Counted from the first letter of the stretch, positions 33,045 to 44,300 are shown. The stretch: 59,638 nucleotides of DNA from Lachnospiraceae bacterium (GCA_015057825.1 SVDN01000014.1:1-59638); one strand, 5' to 3'. Translations and numbers: made by a program. Notes: generated by a model not told the origin, from the sequence alone.

Positions 33045-34329
33045 AAAATTATTCTTATTCAGAAATGCAAAACATCAAGACGTTTTCGACGAAATGGTTA
33101 ATATTATAGCCGATGTGGAAAACGGCGAGTTTGAAAAAGACGTGGTTGATAGGGTTTACGAAGTGGTTTACAAGCTTATCGAGCTTGCCGGTCACTACGG
33201 TTTTGCCGGCAATATCTGGCACAACTTTATAGCTTTTATCATTGCCCATAACGAAAATGCCTTCAGCCTTCAGTGCGAAATAGGCGGAGAACCGTCGGAA
33301 AGCTTGACTCCCATAGTTATGCAGGATTGCAAGGTTTTCTTCAATCTTATTAATTACGATTTAAAGAGCATCGACAAAGAGCTTGATATTAGCGCATTTG
33401 AGCTTCTTGAAAATCACGCGGTGAGAAAAAACGACACCAGCAAGGTTTTCAACGAACGTATCAGAGATTGCATTTATAACCTGGCTTTGGTGCTGGAAGA
33501 GGCCAACGATGCTCAGGATTATTATGATATAATCAAGATTTTTTACAATAAATACGGCGTGGGAGATTTAGGTTTACATAAAGCTTACAGGCTTAAAGAC
33601 GAACCGGAAAATTCCGATAATGTCCTTGCTTTAATCGACCCGATTACAAATACGGAAAGCATCAGTTTTGACGATCTTGTGGGCTACGAGCTTCAAAAAG
33701 AAAAGCTTATTAAAAACACAGAGGATTTCTTAAAGGGCAAGGCTGCCAACAATGTGCTTTTGTACGGAGATTCCGGTACGGGCAAATCCTCATCCGTTAA
33801 GGCACTTCTTAATACTTACTATGATGAGGGACTCCGAATTATAGAGGTCTACAAGCACCAATTTAAACTTCTTGCAAGGGTTATCGAAAAGATTAAGGAT
33901 AGAAATTACAAATTCATTATCTTTATGGACGATTTGTCCTTTGAAGAATATGAAATAGAATATAAATATTTAAAGGCCGTTATTGAAGGCGGCATTGCCG
34001 TTAAGCCGGACAATGTGCTGATTTATGCCACATCCAATCGTCGCCATTTGGTTCGCGAAAAATGGAGCGACAAGGACGAGCAGCACGAAGACCTTCATAC
34101 AAGCGATACGGTGCAGGAAAAGCTTTCGCTTTCGGCCCGTTTCGGACTTCAGATTTACTACGGTTCGCCTCTTAAAAAAGAGTACGAGCAGATTGTGCTT
34201 GAGCTTGCGAAGAAGCATGGCATCGAAATGCCTGACAACGAGCTTCTTGCAGAGGCCAACAAGTGGATGGTGAGCCACGGCGGCCCAAGCGGAAGAACAG
34301 CTAAGCAGTTGATTAATCATCTTAAATAA
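33031..34329 (+). CDS. DUF815-family AAA ATPase
   Basis: A 432-residue protein. The N-terminal ~200 residues are helical and unassigned; then comes a P-loop domain (about 210-430) typical of DUF815. Walker A is GDSGTGKSS, Walker B FIIFMDDLSFEE, followed by ATSNRRHLVREKW and an arginine-rich SARFGLQIYY sensor region. Its function is unknown. It overlaps the chorismate mutase gene, and the stringent-response gene follows 87 bases later. It is probably cytoplasmic. Confidence 0.92.
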   Translation: MKNSKKLFLFRNAKHQDVFDEMVNIIADVENGEFEKDVVDRVYEVVYKLIELAGHYGFAGNIWHNFIAFIIAHNENAFSLQCEIGGEPSESLTPIVMQDCKVFFNLINYDLKSIDKELDISAFELLENHAVRKNDTSKVFNERIRDCIYNLALVLEEANDAQDYYDIIKIFYNKYGVGDLGLHKAYRLKDEPENSDNVLALIDPITNTESISFDDLVGYELQKEKLIKNTEDFLKGKAANNVLLYGDSGTGKSSSVKALLNTYYDEGLRIIEVYKHQFKLLARVIEKIKDRNYKFIIFMDDLSFEEYEIEYKYLKAVIEGGIAVKPDNVLIYATSNRRHLVREKWSDKDEQHEDLHTSDTVQEKLSLSARFGLQIYYGSPLKKEYEQIVLELAKKHGIEMPDNELLAEANKWMVSHGGPSGRTAKQLINHLK

Positions 34330-34416
34330 AGTTATTGGATAACATAAAATGGCGCAGAGCCAAGCAAAAAGTCAACAAAGTCAGACTAACTAATAAAAAA
34401 ACAACGAGGAAAACAA

Positions 34417-36699
34417 ATGCCGGAAGAGGAAAAATTACCGAAATCAATTGAAGAAAGACTTCATAAGCAAATGCCTATCGACGACCCGGTGGAGCTGCAT
34501 AACCAGCTTTTGGAATGCATCAGAAAATACCATCCATCGGCAGATGTTTCTATGGTTGAAAAGGCTTATGAACTGGCACTTGCAAAGCACAGCGACCAAG
34601 TGCGCAAATCGGGTGAACCTTATATAATTCACCCTCTTTGTGTTGCAATTATTTTGGCGGATTTGGAACTTGACCGTGAAACAATCGCAGCCGGCATTTT
34701 GCACGATGTTGTTGAAGATACGGATGTTACGAAAGAAGACATCAAAAAAGAGTTCGGCGAAGAAGTTATGCTTCTTGTAGACGGCGTAACAAAGCTTACC
34801 GGCATCAAATATACAACGGAAAAAGTTGAAGTTCAGGCGGAGAACCTGCGTAAAATGTTCCTTGCCATGGCAAAGGATATCAGAGTTATATTGATTAAGC
34901 TTGCGGACAGGCTTCACAACATGCGTACCCTGCAATATATGACCAGGGAAAAACAGATTGAAAAAGCTCGTGAAACCATGGATATCTACGCACCTATCGC
35001 ACAGCGTCTCGGTATCAGCAAGATTAAAATCGAATTGGAGGATTTATCTCTTAAATATTTGCAACCTGTTGTTTACTACGATTTGGTTGATAAAATCGCC
35101 CAAAGACGCAGCGAACGCGAAGGCTTTATAGAAAGCATCGTAAATGAAGTTAAGTCTTACATCGTGGAAGCCGGAATAGAGGCGGAAATCGACGGCCGTG
35201 TTAAGCATTTCTTCAGTATTTACAAGAAAATGGTTAACCAAAACAAAACTTTGGACCAGATTTATGACATGTTTGCGGTGCGAATCAAAGTAAATACGGT
35301 AAAAGACTGCTATGCGGCTCTTGGTGTAATTCACGAAAAATACAAACCGATTCCGGGCCGTTTCAAAGATTATATCGCCATGCCTAAGCCGAATATGTAT
35401 CAGTCCTTGCATACAACGCTTTTTAGTCGCACGGGCCAGCCTTTCGAGATTCAAATAAGAACCTTCGAAATGCACAGAACCAGCGAATACGGTATCGCCG
35501 CTCACTGGAAATACAAGGAAGATCCAAACGCGGTTAACTATTCCAATTCCGAGGAAGAGAAGCTTAATTGGCTTCGCCAGATTTTGGAATGGCAGCGTGA
35601 CATGTCCGACAATAAGGAATTTATGAAGCTCTTAAAGAGCGACCTTGACTTGTTCGGTGAAAACGTTTTCTGCTTCACACCTCAGGGTGATGTTAAGAAC
35701 CTGCCGAAGGGCTCCACACCTATAGATTTTGCTTACAGCATCCACAGTGCCGTCGGTAACAAGATGGTAGGGGCCAGAGTTAACGGCAAAATCGTAAATA
35801 TCGACTATGTTATCCAAAACGGCGACCAGTTGGAGGTTATAACATCGCAAAACTCCAAAGGACCGAGCCGCGATTGGTTAAATATTGTAAAAAGTACACA
35901 GGCCAAAAACAAGATAAATCAGTGGTTTAAGGCGGAACTTAAGGAAGATAACATCGTTAAGGGCCGCGAAATGCTTGAAAAATATCTAAAGACAAAGGGT
36001 ATCGACAACCGCGAAATCTTTAAGCCGGAATATGTGGACAGAGTGCTGGCAAAATACGGCTTCAGAGACTATGATTCCTTACTTGCGGCAGTTGGTCACG
36101 GGGGCTTAAGAGAAGGCCAGATTATCAACAAGCTTCTTGATGAATACAACAAGAAGCACCGCACAGAGATTACGGATGCGGAAGTTTTGGAGACCTTGCC
36201 TGACGGCAGCAAGAAAGAATCCGGCAGTGTGCGCTCCAAAAACGGTATTGTGGTTAAAGGCATTCACGATGTGGCAGTGCGTTTTTCAAAGTGCTGTTCA
36301 CCGGTGCCGGGGGATGAAATCGTGGGCTTTATAACGAGAGGCCGAGGTATTTCCCTCCACAGAACCGATTGCATCAATGTAATGAATTTAAATGAGTCTG
36401 ACAGAGCCCGCCTTATTGAAGCCGAATGGCAAAAACCTGATAAGGAAAGCAAGAACGAGCGATATATGACGGAAATTTCCATCTATGCAAACAATCGTAT
36501 CGGTTTGCTGGTTGATATTTCTAAGATTATGACAGAGCGCGATTTAGACGTTGCAAGCCTTAACAGCCGTACCAACAAACAGGGCAGAGCAACCATCACC
36601 ATGGGCTTCCAAATAAGCACCGTAGAGGAACTTAACAAGCTTATAGAAAAACTCAGATCAATCGACGGAGTTATAGATATACAAAGAAATGCAGGCTAA
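34417..36699 (+). CDS. relA: Bifunctional (p)ppGpp synthase/hydrolase (Rel family)
   Basis: A 760-residue stringent-response enzyme with full domain order. The hydrolase HD domain contains HDVVEDT (His96-Asp97). The synthetase domain carries RFKDYIAMPKPNMYQSLHTTL; the RFKD signature is characteristic of bifunctional Rel, unlike the acidic version of RelA-only enzymes. A TGS domain (about 400-460), a CC/zinc-like region (CCSPVPGD, TDCINV) and a C-terminal ACT domain follow. It makes pppGpp on stalled ribosomes and destroys it afterwards. It starts after GAGG and continues into the MBL and hemZ genes. The D-Tyr-tRNA deacylase gene that often follows relA in Firmicutes is absent. Confidence 0.97.
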   Translation: MPEEEKLPKSIEERLHKQMPIDDPVELHNQLLECIRKYHPSADVSMVEKAYELALAKHSDQVRKSGEPYIIHPLCVAIILADLELDRETIAAGILHDVVEDTDVTKEDIKKEFGEEVMLLVDGVTKLTGIKYTTEKVEVQAENLRKMFLAMAKDIRVILIKLADRLHNMRTLQYMTREKQIEKARETMDIYAPIAQRLGISKIKIELEDLSLKYLQPVVYYDLVDKIAQRRSEREGFIESIVNEVKSYIVEAGIEAEIDGRVKHFFSIYKKMVNQNKTLDQIYDMFAVRIKVNTVKDCYAALGVIHEKYKPIPGRFKDYIAMPKPNMYQSLHTTLFSRTGQPFEIQIRTFEMHRTSEYGIAAHWKYKEDPNAVNYSNSEEEKLNWLRQILEWQRDMSDNKEFMKLLKSDLDLFGENVFCFTPQGDVKNLPKGSTPIDFAYSIHSAVGNKMVGARVNGKIVNIDYVIQNGDQLEVITSQNSKGPSRDWLNIVKSTQAKNKINQWFKAELKEDNIVKGREMLEKYLKTKGIDNREIFKPEYVDRVLAKYGFRDYDSLLAAVGHGGLREGQIINKLLDEYNKKHRTEITDAEVLETLPDGSKKESGSVRSKNGIVVKGIHDVAVRFSKCCSPVPGDEIVGFITRGRGISLHRTDCINVMNLNESDRARLIEAEWQKPDKESKNERYMTEISIYANNRIGLLVDISKIMTERDLDVASLNSRTNKQGRATITMGFQISTVEELNKLIEKLRSIDGVIDIQRNAG

Positions 36700-36800
36700 A
36701 ATATGTTTTAGTAAAAACGTTTTTGAGCGCTGCATTAAAAAAATCAAAACAAATAAAGGAGAAAACGTAAAAAACTCATTTGCGTAAAATGTAAAAAAAG

Positions 36801-37412
36801 ATGATGAGAATAAAAACAATGAGACTCGGTCCCATTATGACCAATGTTTATTTAATATTCGATGATGAGAAAAAGGAAGCGATAATTGTGGATCCTGCTG
36901 AAAATGCAGACTATATCGCCGACAGAATTTCGGAAAACGGACTTACACCCGTGGCAATATTTTTAACTCACGGTCACGGCGACCATATCGGCGCGGTTAA
37001 CGGCCTTGTTAAAAAATACGGACTGAAAGTTTATGCCCACAAAGACGAGGCGCAAATGCTTGCTAATCCGGCTTTTAATCTTTCAAACGATTTCGGTAAC
37101 GGCGTGTCAATCAAACCCGACGTGCTTTTAAATGATGGCGATGAGATTGATATTGCGGGATTTAAAGTAAAAGCCATTCACACACCGGGACATACACCGG
37201 GTGGATGCTGCTACTATTTTGAAGATGAAAAGGTGTTAATGTCCGGCGATACCATGTTTTGCTGTTCTTACGGAAGAACCGATTTTCCGGGAGGAAACGC
37301 AAAACAGCTTGCTGAGTCTCTTCAAAAGCTTCTTACACTTCCCGATGATGTGCAGGTTTATCCGGGACACGATTCCCAGACATGCATCGGCGACGAAAGA
37401 AAATGGTATTAG
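36801..37412 (+). CDS. MBL-fold metallo-hydrolase (glyoxalase II-like)
   Basis: A 203-residue metallo-beta-lactamase-fold protein of the YcbL/glyoxalase II-like group. It has the metal motif THGHGDH (about 55-61), a second histidine in HTPGHTPGG, the aspartate in SGDTMF, and YPGHD as the last metal ligand. It hydrolyses a thioester or related bond with zinc or iron. The substrate is unknown; S-lactoylglutathione is unlikely in an anaerobe without glutathione. It lies between relA and hemZ. Two ATGs in a row begin the gene with no strong ribosome site. Confidence 0.9.
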   Translation: MMRIKTMRLGPIMTNVYLIFDDEKKEAIIVDPAENADYIADRISENGLTPVAIFLTHGHGDHIGAVNGLVKKYGLKVYAHKDEAQMLANPAFNLSNDFGNGVSIKPDVLLNDGDEIDIAGFKVKAIHTPGHTPGGCCYYFEDEKVLMSGDTMFCCSYGRTDFPGGNAKQLAESLQKLLTLPDDVQVYPGHDSQTCIGDERKWY

Positions 37413-37433
37413 AAAGCAAAGGATTCTTAAAAT

Positions 37434-39155
37434 ATGAATACTGCAGTTAATATAAATATTATCCTTAATAAGGATAAATATTCCTATGATATATTGCCGC
37501 TCTTTAAATCTTTTTATCCCGGTGTGGATGTAAATATGATGGTTGTGGCAAATGAAAAGGGCAATTCAGAGCTTGCGGATGAGCTGTCGTCCAAGATGAA
37601 AAGCGCCGCAAGTCTTTCGACCGGAGACGGCGAGCTTGTAAATGTATTTATTGATTTTAAGCATAAAAACGAAGAATCGGAAGAGATAACAATCTATTCT
37701 GATTCTTTATTAGCGTGGGAAAAAGGCGATGTAGCCGGCTACGAGCCAAGACAGGAAAAGATTGTCATAAGCTTTGACTCGGAAGATTTATCGGATGAGG
37801 AAATAACCATAGATTATGAAAAAACTGCCGACAGAAATGAGATATTAAAAAACAGACATATAAAAAACGAGCTTAAAAAACTGATTTACGGCTATTTATC
37901 GGATATCACGGGTCGCGAGCTTCCTTGGGGAACTTTGTCTGGGATACGTCCCGCAAAAATAGCCTCTGATTTGTTAAAACAAGGCATGAAGGTTAACGAT
38001 ATTTACGAGGAGATGAAAGATACATATCTCATATCCGACGAAAAGTTCGACCTTGCCATGAATGTGGCATTAAACGAAGAAAACATGCTAAAAGACATAG
38101 ATAAGGACTTGCTTTTTGACAATGAGGCCGAGGAAAAGCCGCAAAAAGGCTACAGTCTTTATGTATCCATACCTTTTTGCCCGAGTATTTGCAGCTATTG
38201 CACTTTTTCGTCAACGCCTATTGACGGCGAAAGCGTAATAAGCGGCGAGCGGGTAAAAAACAGGGACTTGCTTGAAGATTATTTAAAAGCTCTCTATAAA
38301 GAAATCGAAGAAATGGGGAAATTCCTTAAAGATAAAACGCTTTTAAGTGTTTACATCGGCGGCGGAACACCGAGTGTATTAAGTGATGCGCAGTTAGACG
38401 AACTGATAGCCATGTTGAAACTCAACTTCGATTTCTCCAAAGTTAAGGAATTTAGCTTAGAATGCGGCCGTCCGGACACCATTACATTTGAAAAGTTGAA
38501 GGTTCTTAAAAACCACGGTGTTGACAGGATCTCCATAAATCCGCAAACCATGAATGAAAAGACACTTAAAGCCATAGGCAGAAAACATACGGTAGAGCAG
38601 GTAAACGAAGCTTTTCTGCTTGCCAGAGAATGCGGCTTTGACAATATAAACATGGACTTTATAGTTGGGCTTCCGGGCGAAAGCGCAAAAGATGTGCAAA
38701 ATTCCATGAATGCCGCACTGATGTTGGCACCGGATTCCTTGACGGTACATTCCCTTGCATTAAAACGTGCATCAAGAATGAATACAGGCGATTTAAGCGA
38801 AGATGCCGATGCTGACTCTGATTCTATGGAAACGACCGGCATCAACAATCAAGAAATCATGGATATTGTAGCCGACAGCGCTAAAATGCTTGAAATGGAG
38901 CCATATTACATGTATCGCCAAAAGAACATGGCCGGCAACATGGAAAACGTAGGCTACGCCGTTGGAGGCAAGGAATGCCTCTACAACGTCCTCATAATGG
39001 AAGATTTGCAGTGGATTGTAGCACTTGGCGCCGGCGGCATCTCCAAGGCATTACATCCCCACGGCAAGGTTCTTCGAGCGCCGAATGTCAAAGAAATACC
39101 GGTCTATATCGATCGTATCGACGAAATGATTGAACGTAAGAAATCTTTATGGTAA
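37434..39155 (+). CDS. hemZ: Coproporphyrinogen III oxidase-like radical SAM enzyme HemZ
   Basis: A 573-residue HemZ. Residues 1-210 form an N-terminal helper domain not found in HemN. The radical SAM core follows with CPSICSYC (cluster at about 245-252), then the SVYIGGGTPSVLS, DRISINPQTMN and NMDFIVGLPGE motifs of the HemN class. It probably acts in anaerobic porphyrin synthesis or a related heme-linked step; members of this subfamily are not all proven oxidases. It is 21 bases after the MBL gene, behind AAAGGA. Downstream are structured spacer sequences and hisS. Confidence 0.94.
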   Translation: MNTAVNINIILNKDKYSYDILPLFKSFYPGVDVNMMVVANEKGNSELADELSSKMKSAASLSTGDGELVNVFIDFKHKNEESEEITIYSDSLLAWEKGDVAGYEPRQEKIVISFDSEDLSDEEITIDYEKTADRNEILKNRHIKNELKKLIYGYLSDITGRELPWGTLSGIRPAKIASDLLKQGMKVNDIYEEMKDTYLISDEKFDLAMNVALNEENMLKDIDKDLLFDNEAEEKPQKGYSLYVSIPFCPSICSYCTFSSTPIDGESVISGERVKNRDLLEDYLKALYKEIEEMGKFLKDKTLLSVYIGGGTPSVLSDAQLDELIAMLKLNFDFSKVKEFSLECGRPDTITFEKLKVLKNHGVDRISINPQTMNEKTLKAIGRKHTVEQVNEAFLLARECGFDNINMDFIVGLPGESAKDVQNSMNAALMLAPDSLTVHSLALKRASRMNTGDLSEDADADSDSMETTGINNQEIMDIVADSAKMLEMEPYYMYRQKNMAGNMENVGYAVGGKECLYNVLIMEDLQWIVALGAGGISKALHPHGKVLRAPNVKEIPVYIDRIDEMIERKKSLW

Positions 39156-39244
39156 TATAATATGTTGTCTAGAAATTAATAAATATTATATACAGCTTGT
39201 TTTAATTACACGCTTCGTTTTCTATTCGTCGCACTCGCTTATTT

Positions 39245-39293
39245 GCTGCCGACCGCACAACTCGCTTCGCTCAAACAGTGCTCCTTCGGCAGC
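39245..39293 (+). other. Spacer hairpin between hemZ and hisS
   Basis: GCTGCCGA (39245-39252) pairs with TCGGCAGC (39286-39293) around a loop that includes an internal CTCGCTTCG segment. A second hairpin with ATTACGA/TCGTAAT arms lies about 30-50 bases further on. There is no strong T run. They may be weak terminators or mRNA processing sites. No gene was seen in the spacer 39156-39439. Confidence 0.5.
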
Positions 39294-39439
39294 GAGCATC
39301 CTGCTCCTCATTACGAAAGCCTTGCTATCGTAATTAAAATCAATCTGTATATAATATTTATAATGCAGAAAACATATTGTATTAGCAAAGAAAAATCATC
39401 GTTTAAATCATCGAATATAATTTAAGGAGACTGATTATA

Positions 39440-40708
39440 ATGGCACTTGTAAAGAAGCCGGTTACCGGCATGAAAGATATATTACCTGCGGAAATGGAAA
39501 TTCGCGACTACGTAATGGGCGTAATTAAGGACACTTACCGCGCCTTCGGTTTCACGCCGATAGAAACACCGGCGGTTGAATCCATCGCAAACCTTTCCAA
39601 CAAGCAGGGCGGCGAAAACGAAAAACTCATATTTAAGATCTTAAAGCGCGGCGAGAAATTAAAACTTGCCGAGGCAAAAGAAGAAATCGACCTTGTGGAC
39701 GGCGGTTTAAGATACGACTTAACCGTGCCTTTGGTTCGTTATTATTCAAATAATGCAAACGATTTGCCAAATCCTTTTAAGGCTCTCCAAATCGGCAGCG
39801 TATGGCGTGCGGATCGTCCACAAAAGGGAAGATATCGCCAGTTTACCCAGTGCGACATTGATATCCTTGGGGAAGCAAGCAATTTGGCCGAAAAAGAGCT
39901 TATCCTGGCCACAACCACAACACTTGATAAGCTTGGTTTTAAAAACTTCCAGATAAAAATAAATGACCGTGCCTTGCTTAAAGCCATGGTGGCTTATTCG
40001 GGATTTGAAGAGGCTCAGTACGACGAAGTCTTCATAATCCTTGATAAAATGGACAAAATCGGTCTTGAAGGCGTGGAAAAAGATCTTCTTGAAAACGGCT
40101 ATGCGGCCGAAAGCGTAAATAAATATTTGGATCTTTACAAAGGTCTTGCGGACGCAAAAGACAATGCAGCAGCCCTCTCCTTCTTAAAAGAAAAACTCGG
40201 GGACTTTGTTGATGAAGAAAAAATCGCGGGTCTTGAAGAAATAATAGAAGCGGTGGATGAAACAAAGACAGCAAAATTCGACCTTGTCTTCGATGCAACT
40301 TTGGTTCGCGGCATGAGCTATTACACAGGTACAATTTACGAAATCTATATGCCTGAATTCGGTGCAGCCTGTGGTGGCGGCGGCCGTTACGACAATATGG
40401 TAGGCAATTTTACGGGTAACAATGTGCCGGCCTGCGGTTTCTCAATAGGATTTGAAAGAATCATCATGCTTCTTATGGACAATGGCTTTAAAGTGCCGGG
40501 AAAAGGCGAGAAAATCGCTTATCTCATGGAAAAGAAAATGCCTAAGAACAAGGTAAATGCCATCATGAAAATGGCTCAGGAAGAAAGAGCAAACGGCAAG
40601 CAGATTCTTGTGGCACAGGCAAACAAAAACAAGAAATTCCAAAAAGAACAGCTTATGGCGCAGGGATATACGGAATTCGTTGATTTTTATGCCGATTCCG
40701 ATATATAA
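39440..40708 (+). CDS. hisS: Histidine--tRNA ligase
   Basis: A 422-residue class II synthetase that charges tRNA-His. Family marks are YDLTVPLVRYY (motif 1 region), GSVWRADRPQKGRYRQFTQCDID (motif 2), the histidine-specific RGMSYYTGTIYEI loop, and GFSIGFERI (motif 3). The C-terminal anticodon-binding domain is present (IAYLMEKKM through YTEFVDFY). The ATG is preceded by AAGGAG. It is followed after 152 bases by aspS, a standard pair in Firmicutes. Confidence 0.95.
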   Translation: MALVKKPVTGMKDILPAEMEIRDYVMGVIKDTYRAFGFTPIETPAVESIANLSNKQGGENEKLIFKILKRGEKLKLAEAKEEIDLVDGGLRYDLTVPLVRYYSNNANDLPNPFKALQIGSVWRADRPQKGRYRQFTQCDIDILGEASNLAEKELILATTTTLDKLGFKNFQIKINDRALLKAMVAYSGFEEAQYDEVFIILDKMDKIGLEGVEKDLLENGYAAESVNKYLDLYKGLADAKDNAAALSFLKEKLGDFVDEEKIAGLEEIIEAVDETKTAKFDLVFDATLVRGMSYYTGTIYEIYMPEFGAACGGGGRYDNMVGNFTGNNVPACGFSIGFERIIMLLMDNGFKVPGKGEKIAYLMEKKMPKNKVNAIMKMAQEERANGKQILVAQANKNKKFQKEQLMAQGYTEFVDFYADSDI

Positions 40709-40860
40709 GAAGAGATAAGTTTACATAATACACAAACCAAGAGATATATCAATGCCTGAACAGAATATAAACTAAGGGATATATCAAAGCGGTTAACATA
40801 AAATTCTGATGGATAAAATAAAATCCTGACGAAAGAAGATAGAATTGTGAGGAAATTATA

Positions 40861-42669
40861 ATGGCAGAATCAATGTCGGGCCTTAAAAGGTCATGCAGGT
40901 GTGGAGAAGTCACATCGAAAATTATAGGAGAAAAGCTTACACTCATGGGCTGGGTGCAAAAACGCAGAAACTTAGGTTCATTAATCTTTATCGATTTAAG
41001 AGATCGTTCGGGGCTTATGCAGCTTGTATTTGACGAGAATGTAAATGACAAAGCTCTTTTTGAAAAAGCCGAGACTTTGCGTTCGGAGTTTGTAATCGCA
41101 GCTGTGGGAACGATAAGAAAACGTGAAGGCGCCGTAAATCCGGACCTTGCAACGGGCGAGCTTGAAATGATGGTGGATGAGCTTCGTATATTATCCGAAA
41201 GCGAGACACCTCCTTTCCCTATTGATGAAGACTGCAACACAAAAGACGAACTTCGCCTTAAATACAGATATTTGGACCTTCGTCGTCCAAACCTTCAAAG
41301 AAATCTTATGATGAGAAGCAAAGTTTGCACAATTGTGCGCGCATTCCTTGCAGATGAAGGATTTTTGGAAATCGAGACACCGATTTTAAATAAATCAACA
41401 CCTGAAGGCGCTCGTGACTATCTTGTACCGAGCCGTGTTCATCCGGGCAATTTTTATGCCCTTCCGCAATCACCGCAGCTTTTTAAACAGCTACTTATGT
41501 GCAGCGGATATGACAGATATTTCCAAATCGCGAAATGCTTCCGTGATGAGGACCTTCGTGCCGACAGACAGCCGGAATTTACTCAGATAGACATGGAACT
41601 TTCTTTTGTGGATGTTGATGATGTAATAGATGTAAACGAAAGACTTCTTGCCAAACTTTTTAAAGAAGTGCTTGGTGTGGAAGTAAGCCTTCCGATTCAG
41701 CGTATGACTTGGGCTGAAGCAATGGACCGTTTCGGTTCCGACAAGCCTGATCTTCGTTTCGGAATGGAACTTAAAAACATCACCGAAATCGTTAAAGGCT
41801 GCGGCTTTGGCGTGTTTACGGGAGCAATCGAGGCCGGCGGCAGCGTTCGAGGCATCAATGCCAAGGGTCAGGGCGCAATGCCAAGAAAGAAAATCGACGC
41901 TTTGGTTGAATTTGCAAAAGGATACGGCGCAAAAGGCTTGGCTTATCTTGCAATAAACGAAGACGGAACATACAAATCTTCATTTGCAAAATTCATGACT
42001 GATGAAGAACTTAAAAACATTGTGACTGCTTTGGAGGGAGAAGCGGGAGATTTACTTTTCTTTGCGGCAGATAAAAATAAGGTGGTTTGGGACGTACTTG
42101 GCGCCCTTCGTTTGGAACTTGCAAAACAGATGGATTTACTTAAAAAAGATGAATACAAATTCCTTTGGGTAACGGAATTTCCGCTTCTTGAGTGGTCCGA
42201 AGAGCAGAATAGATATGTTGCAATGCACCATCCGTTTACAATGCCTATGGAAGAAGACCTTCCTCTTATTGATACGGATCCGGGCAAAGTGCGCGCAAAA
42301 GCTTACGATATCGTACTTAACGGTACGGAACTTGGTGGCGGCAGCATTCGTATTCACCAAAATCATATTCAGGAAAAAATGTTTGAAGTATTGGGATTTT
42401 CCATGGAATCGGCTTACAATCAGTTCGGATTCTTGCTTAATGCCTTCAAATACGGCGTTCCGCCACATGCAGGACTCGCATACGGACTTGACAGACTTAT
42501 TATGCTTATGGCTAAAGAAGACTCAATCCGTGAAGTTATCGCATTCCCTAAGGTTAAGGATGCAAGCTGCTTAATGACAGATGCGCCGAATGTTGTAGAT
42601 GAAGCACAGCTTAAAGAATTGGGAATAAAAATCGATGAGGAAGCTATAAAAGCCGACTCCGACAAATAA
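40861..42669 (+). CDS. aspS: Aspartate--tRNA ligase
   Basis: A 602-residue bacterial-type class II synthetase. Order: N-terminal OB-fold anticodon domain (LMGWVQKRRNLGSLIFIDLRD, 25-45), catalytic core with motif 2 (FRDEDLRADRQPEFTQID), the inserted GAD domain (about 290-400), and motif 3 (GLAYGLDRLIMLM). Translation starts after GAGGAAATTATA. Presence of the bacterial GAD domain is usual for discriminating or non-discriminating AspRS alike, so tRNA-Asn use cannot be judged. The tgt gene begins 15 bases later, so the two are probably co-transcribed. Confidence 0.97.
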   Translation: MAESMSGLKRSCRCGEVTSKIIGEKLTLMGWVQKRRNLGSLIFIDLRDRSGLMQLVFDENVNDKALFEKAETLRSEFVIAAVGTIRKREGAVNPDLATGELEMMVDELRILSESETPPFPIDEDCNTKDELRLKYRYLDLRRPNLQRNLMMRSKVCTIVRAFLADEGFLEIETPILNKSTPEGARDYLVPSRVHPGNFYALPQSPQLFKQLLMCSGYDRYFQIAKCFRDEDLRADRQPEFTQIDMELSFVDVDDVIDVNERLLAKLFKEVLGVEVSLPIQRMTWAEAMDRFGSDKPDLRFGMELKNITEIVKGCGFGVFTGAIEAGGSVRGINAKGQGAMPRKKIDALVEFAKGYGAKGLAYLAINEDGTYKSSFAKFMTDEELKNIVTALEGEAGDLLFFAADKNKVVWDVLGALRLELAKQMDLLKKDEYKFLWVTEFPLLEWSEEQNRYVAMHHPFTMPMEEDLPLIDTDPGKVRAKAYDIVLNGTELGGGSIRIHQNHIQEKMFEVLGFSMESAYNQFGFLLNAFKYGVPPHAGLAYGLDRLIMLMAKEDSIREVIAFPKVKDASCLMTDAPNVVDEAQLKELGIKIDEEAIKADSDK

Positions 42670-43824
<1,155 letters not shown>

Positions 43825-44136
43825 ATGGAAGCAATAACAAAAATGTTCGGAGTGCCTTTTCCTGCGGTAATCCTTATATTATATTTGATAGTTATTAATA
43901 TTGTGGGCTTTGTATCCATGGCGGTGGACAAGCATAAGTCGAAACACAAGAAATGGCGCACGCCGGAAAGACGACTTATGATAATCGCCATAATCGGTGG
44001 CAGCATCGGCTGTCTCCTTGGCATGGACTTATTCCGCCACAAAACCAAGCACAAGAAATTTCGCCTCGGAATACCAATCATACTAATGGCGCAAATAGTC
44101 ATAGCACTTCTTGTTCTTAAAATAAAATTTTTCTAA
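43825..44136 (+). CDS. DUF1294 membrane protein
   Basis: A 103-residue integral membrane protein of the DUF1294 family, with three hydrophobic helices. The family motif KKWRTPERRLM followed by GGSIGCLLGMDLFRHKTKHKKF is complete. Function is unknown. It begins right at the stop codon of tgt, so translation is coupled, and a strong terminator follows. Its position after tgt in this operon has no obvious biochemical explanation. Confidence 0.9.
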   Translation: MEAITKMFGVPFPAVILILYLIVINIVGFVSMAVDKHKSKHKKWRTPERRLMIIAIIGGSIGCLLGMDLFRHKTKHKKFRLGIPIILMAQIVIALLVLKIKFF

Positions 44137-44156
44137 ATTAAATACGTATATTAAGG

Positions 44157-44195
44157 TTGCGTAGATTATTATTTTATAATCTACGCAATTTTTTT
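44157..44195 (+). terminator. Intrinsic terminator of the hisS-aspS-tgt region
   Basis: A perfect 13-bp stem TTGCGTAGATTAT (44157-44169) pairs with 44176-44188 and is followed by seven T residues. Confidence 0.92.
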
Positions 44196-44266
44196 ATATT
44201 CACTTAATAAACGGATGGTAAAAAACACTCTTTATTTTTCAAGTGAATTATGTTAAGATAAAAGAA

Positions 44267-44300
44267 GTGTCGTTGCGACAAGTACAATTTTCCGCGACAC
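44267..44300 (+). promoter_or_regulatory. glyA leader with alternative hairpins
   Basis: GTGTCG (44267-44272) can pair either with the nearby CGACA (44276-44280) or with CGACAC (44295-44300), giving two mutually exclusive stems upstream of glyA. It resembles a switch but has no terminator or known aptamer. It may be coincidence. Confidence 0.3.

Noticed and set aside
34444-34935. 163-residue open frame on the minus strand in relA
   Set aside because: Opposite a conserved domain, with no start signal.
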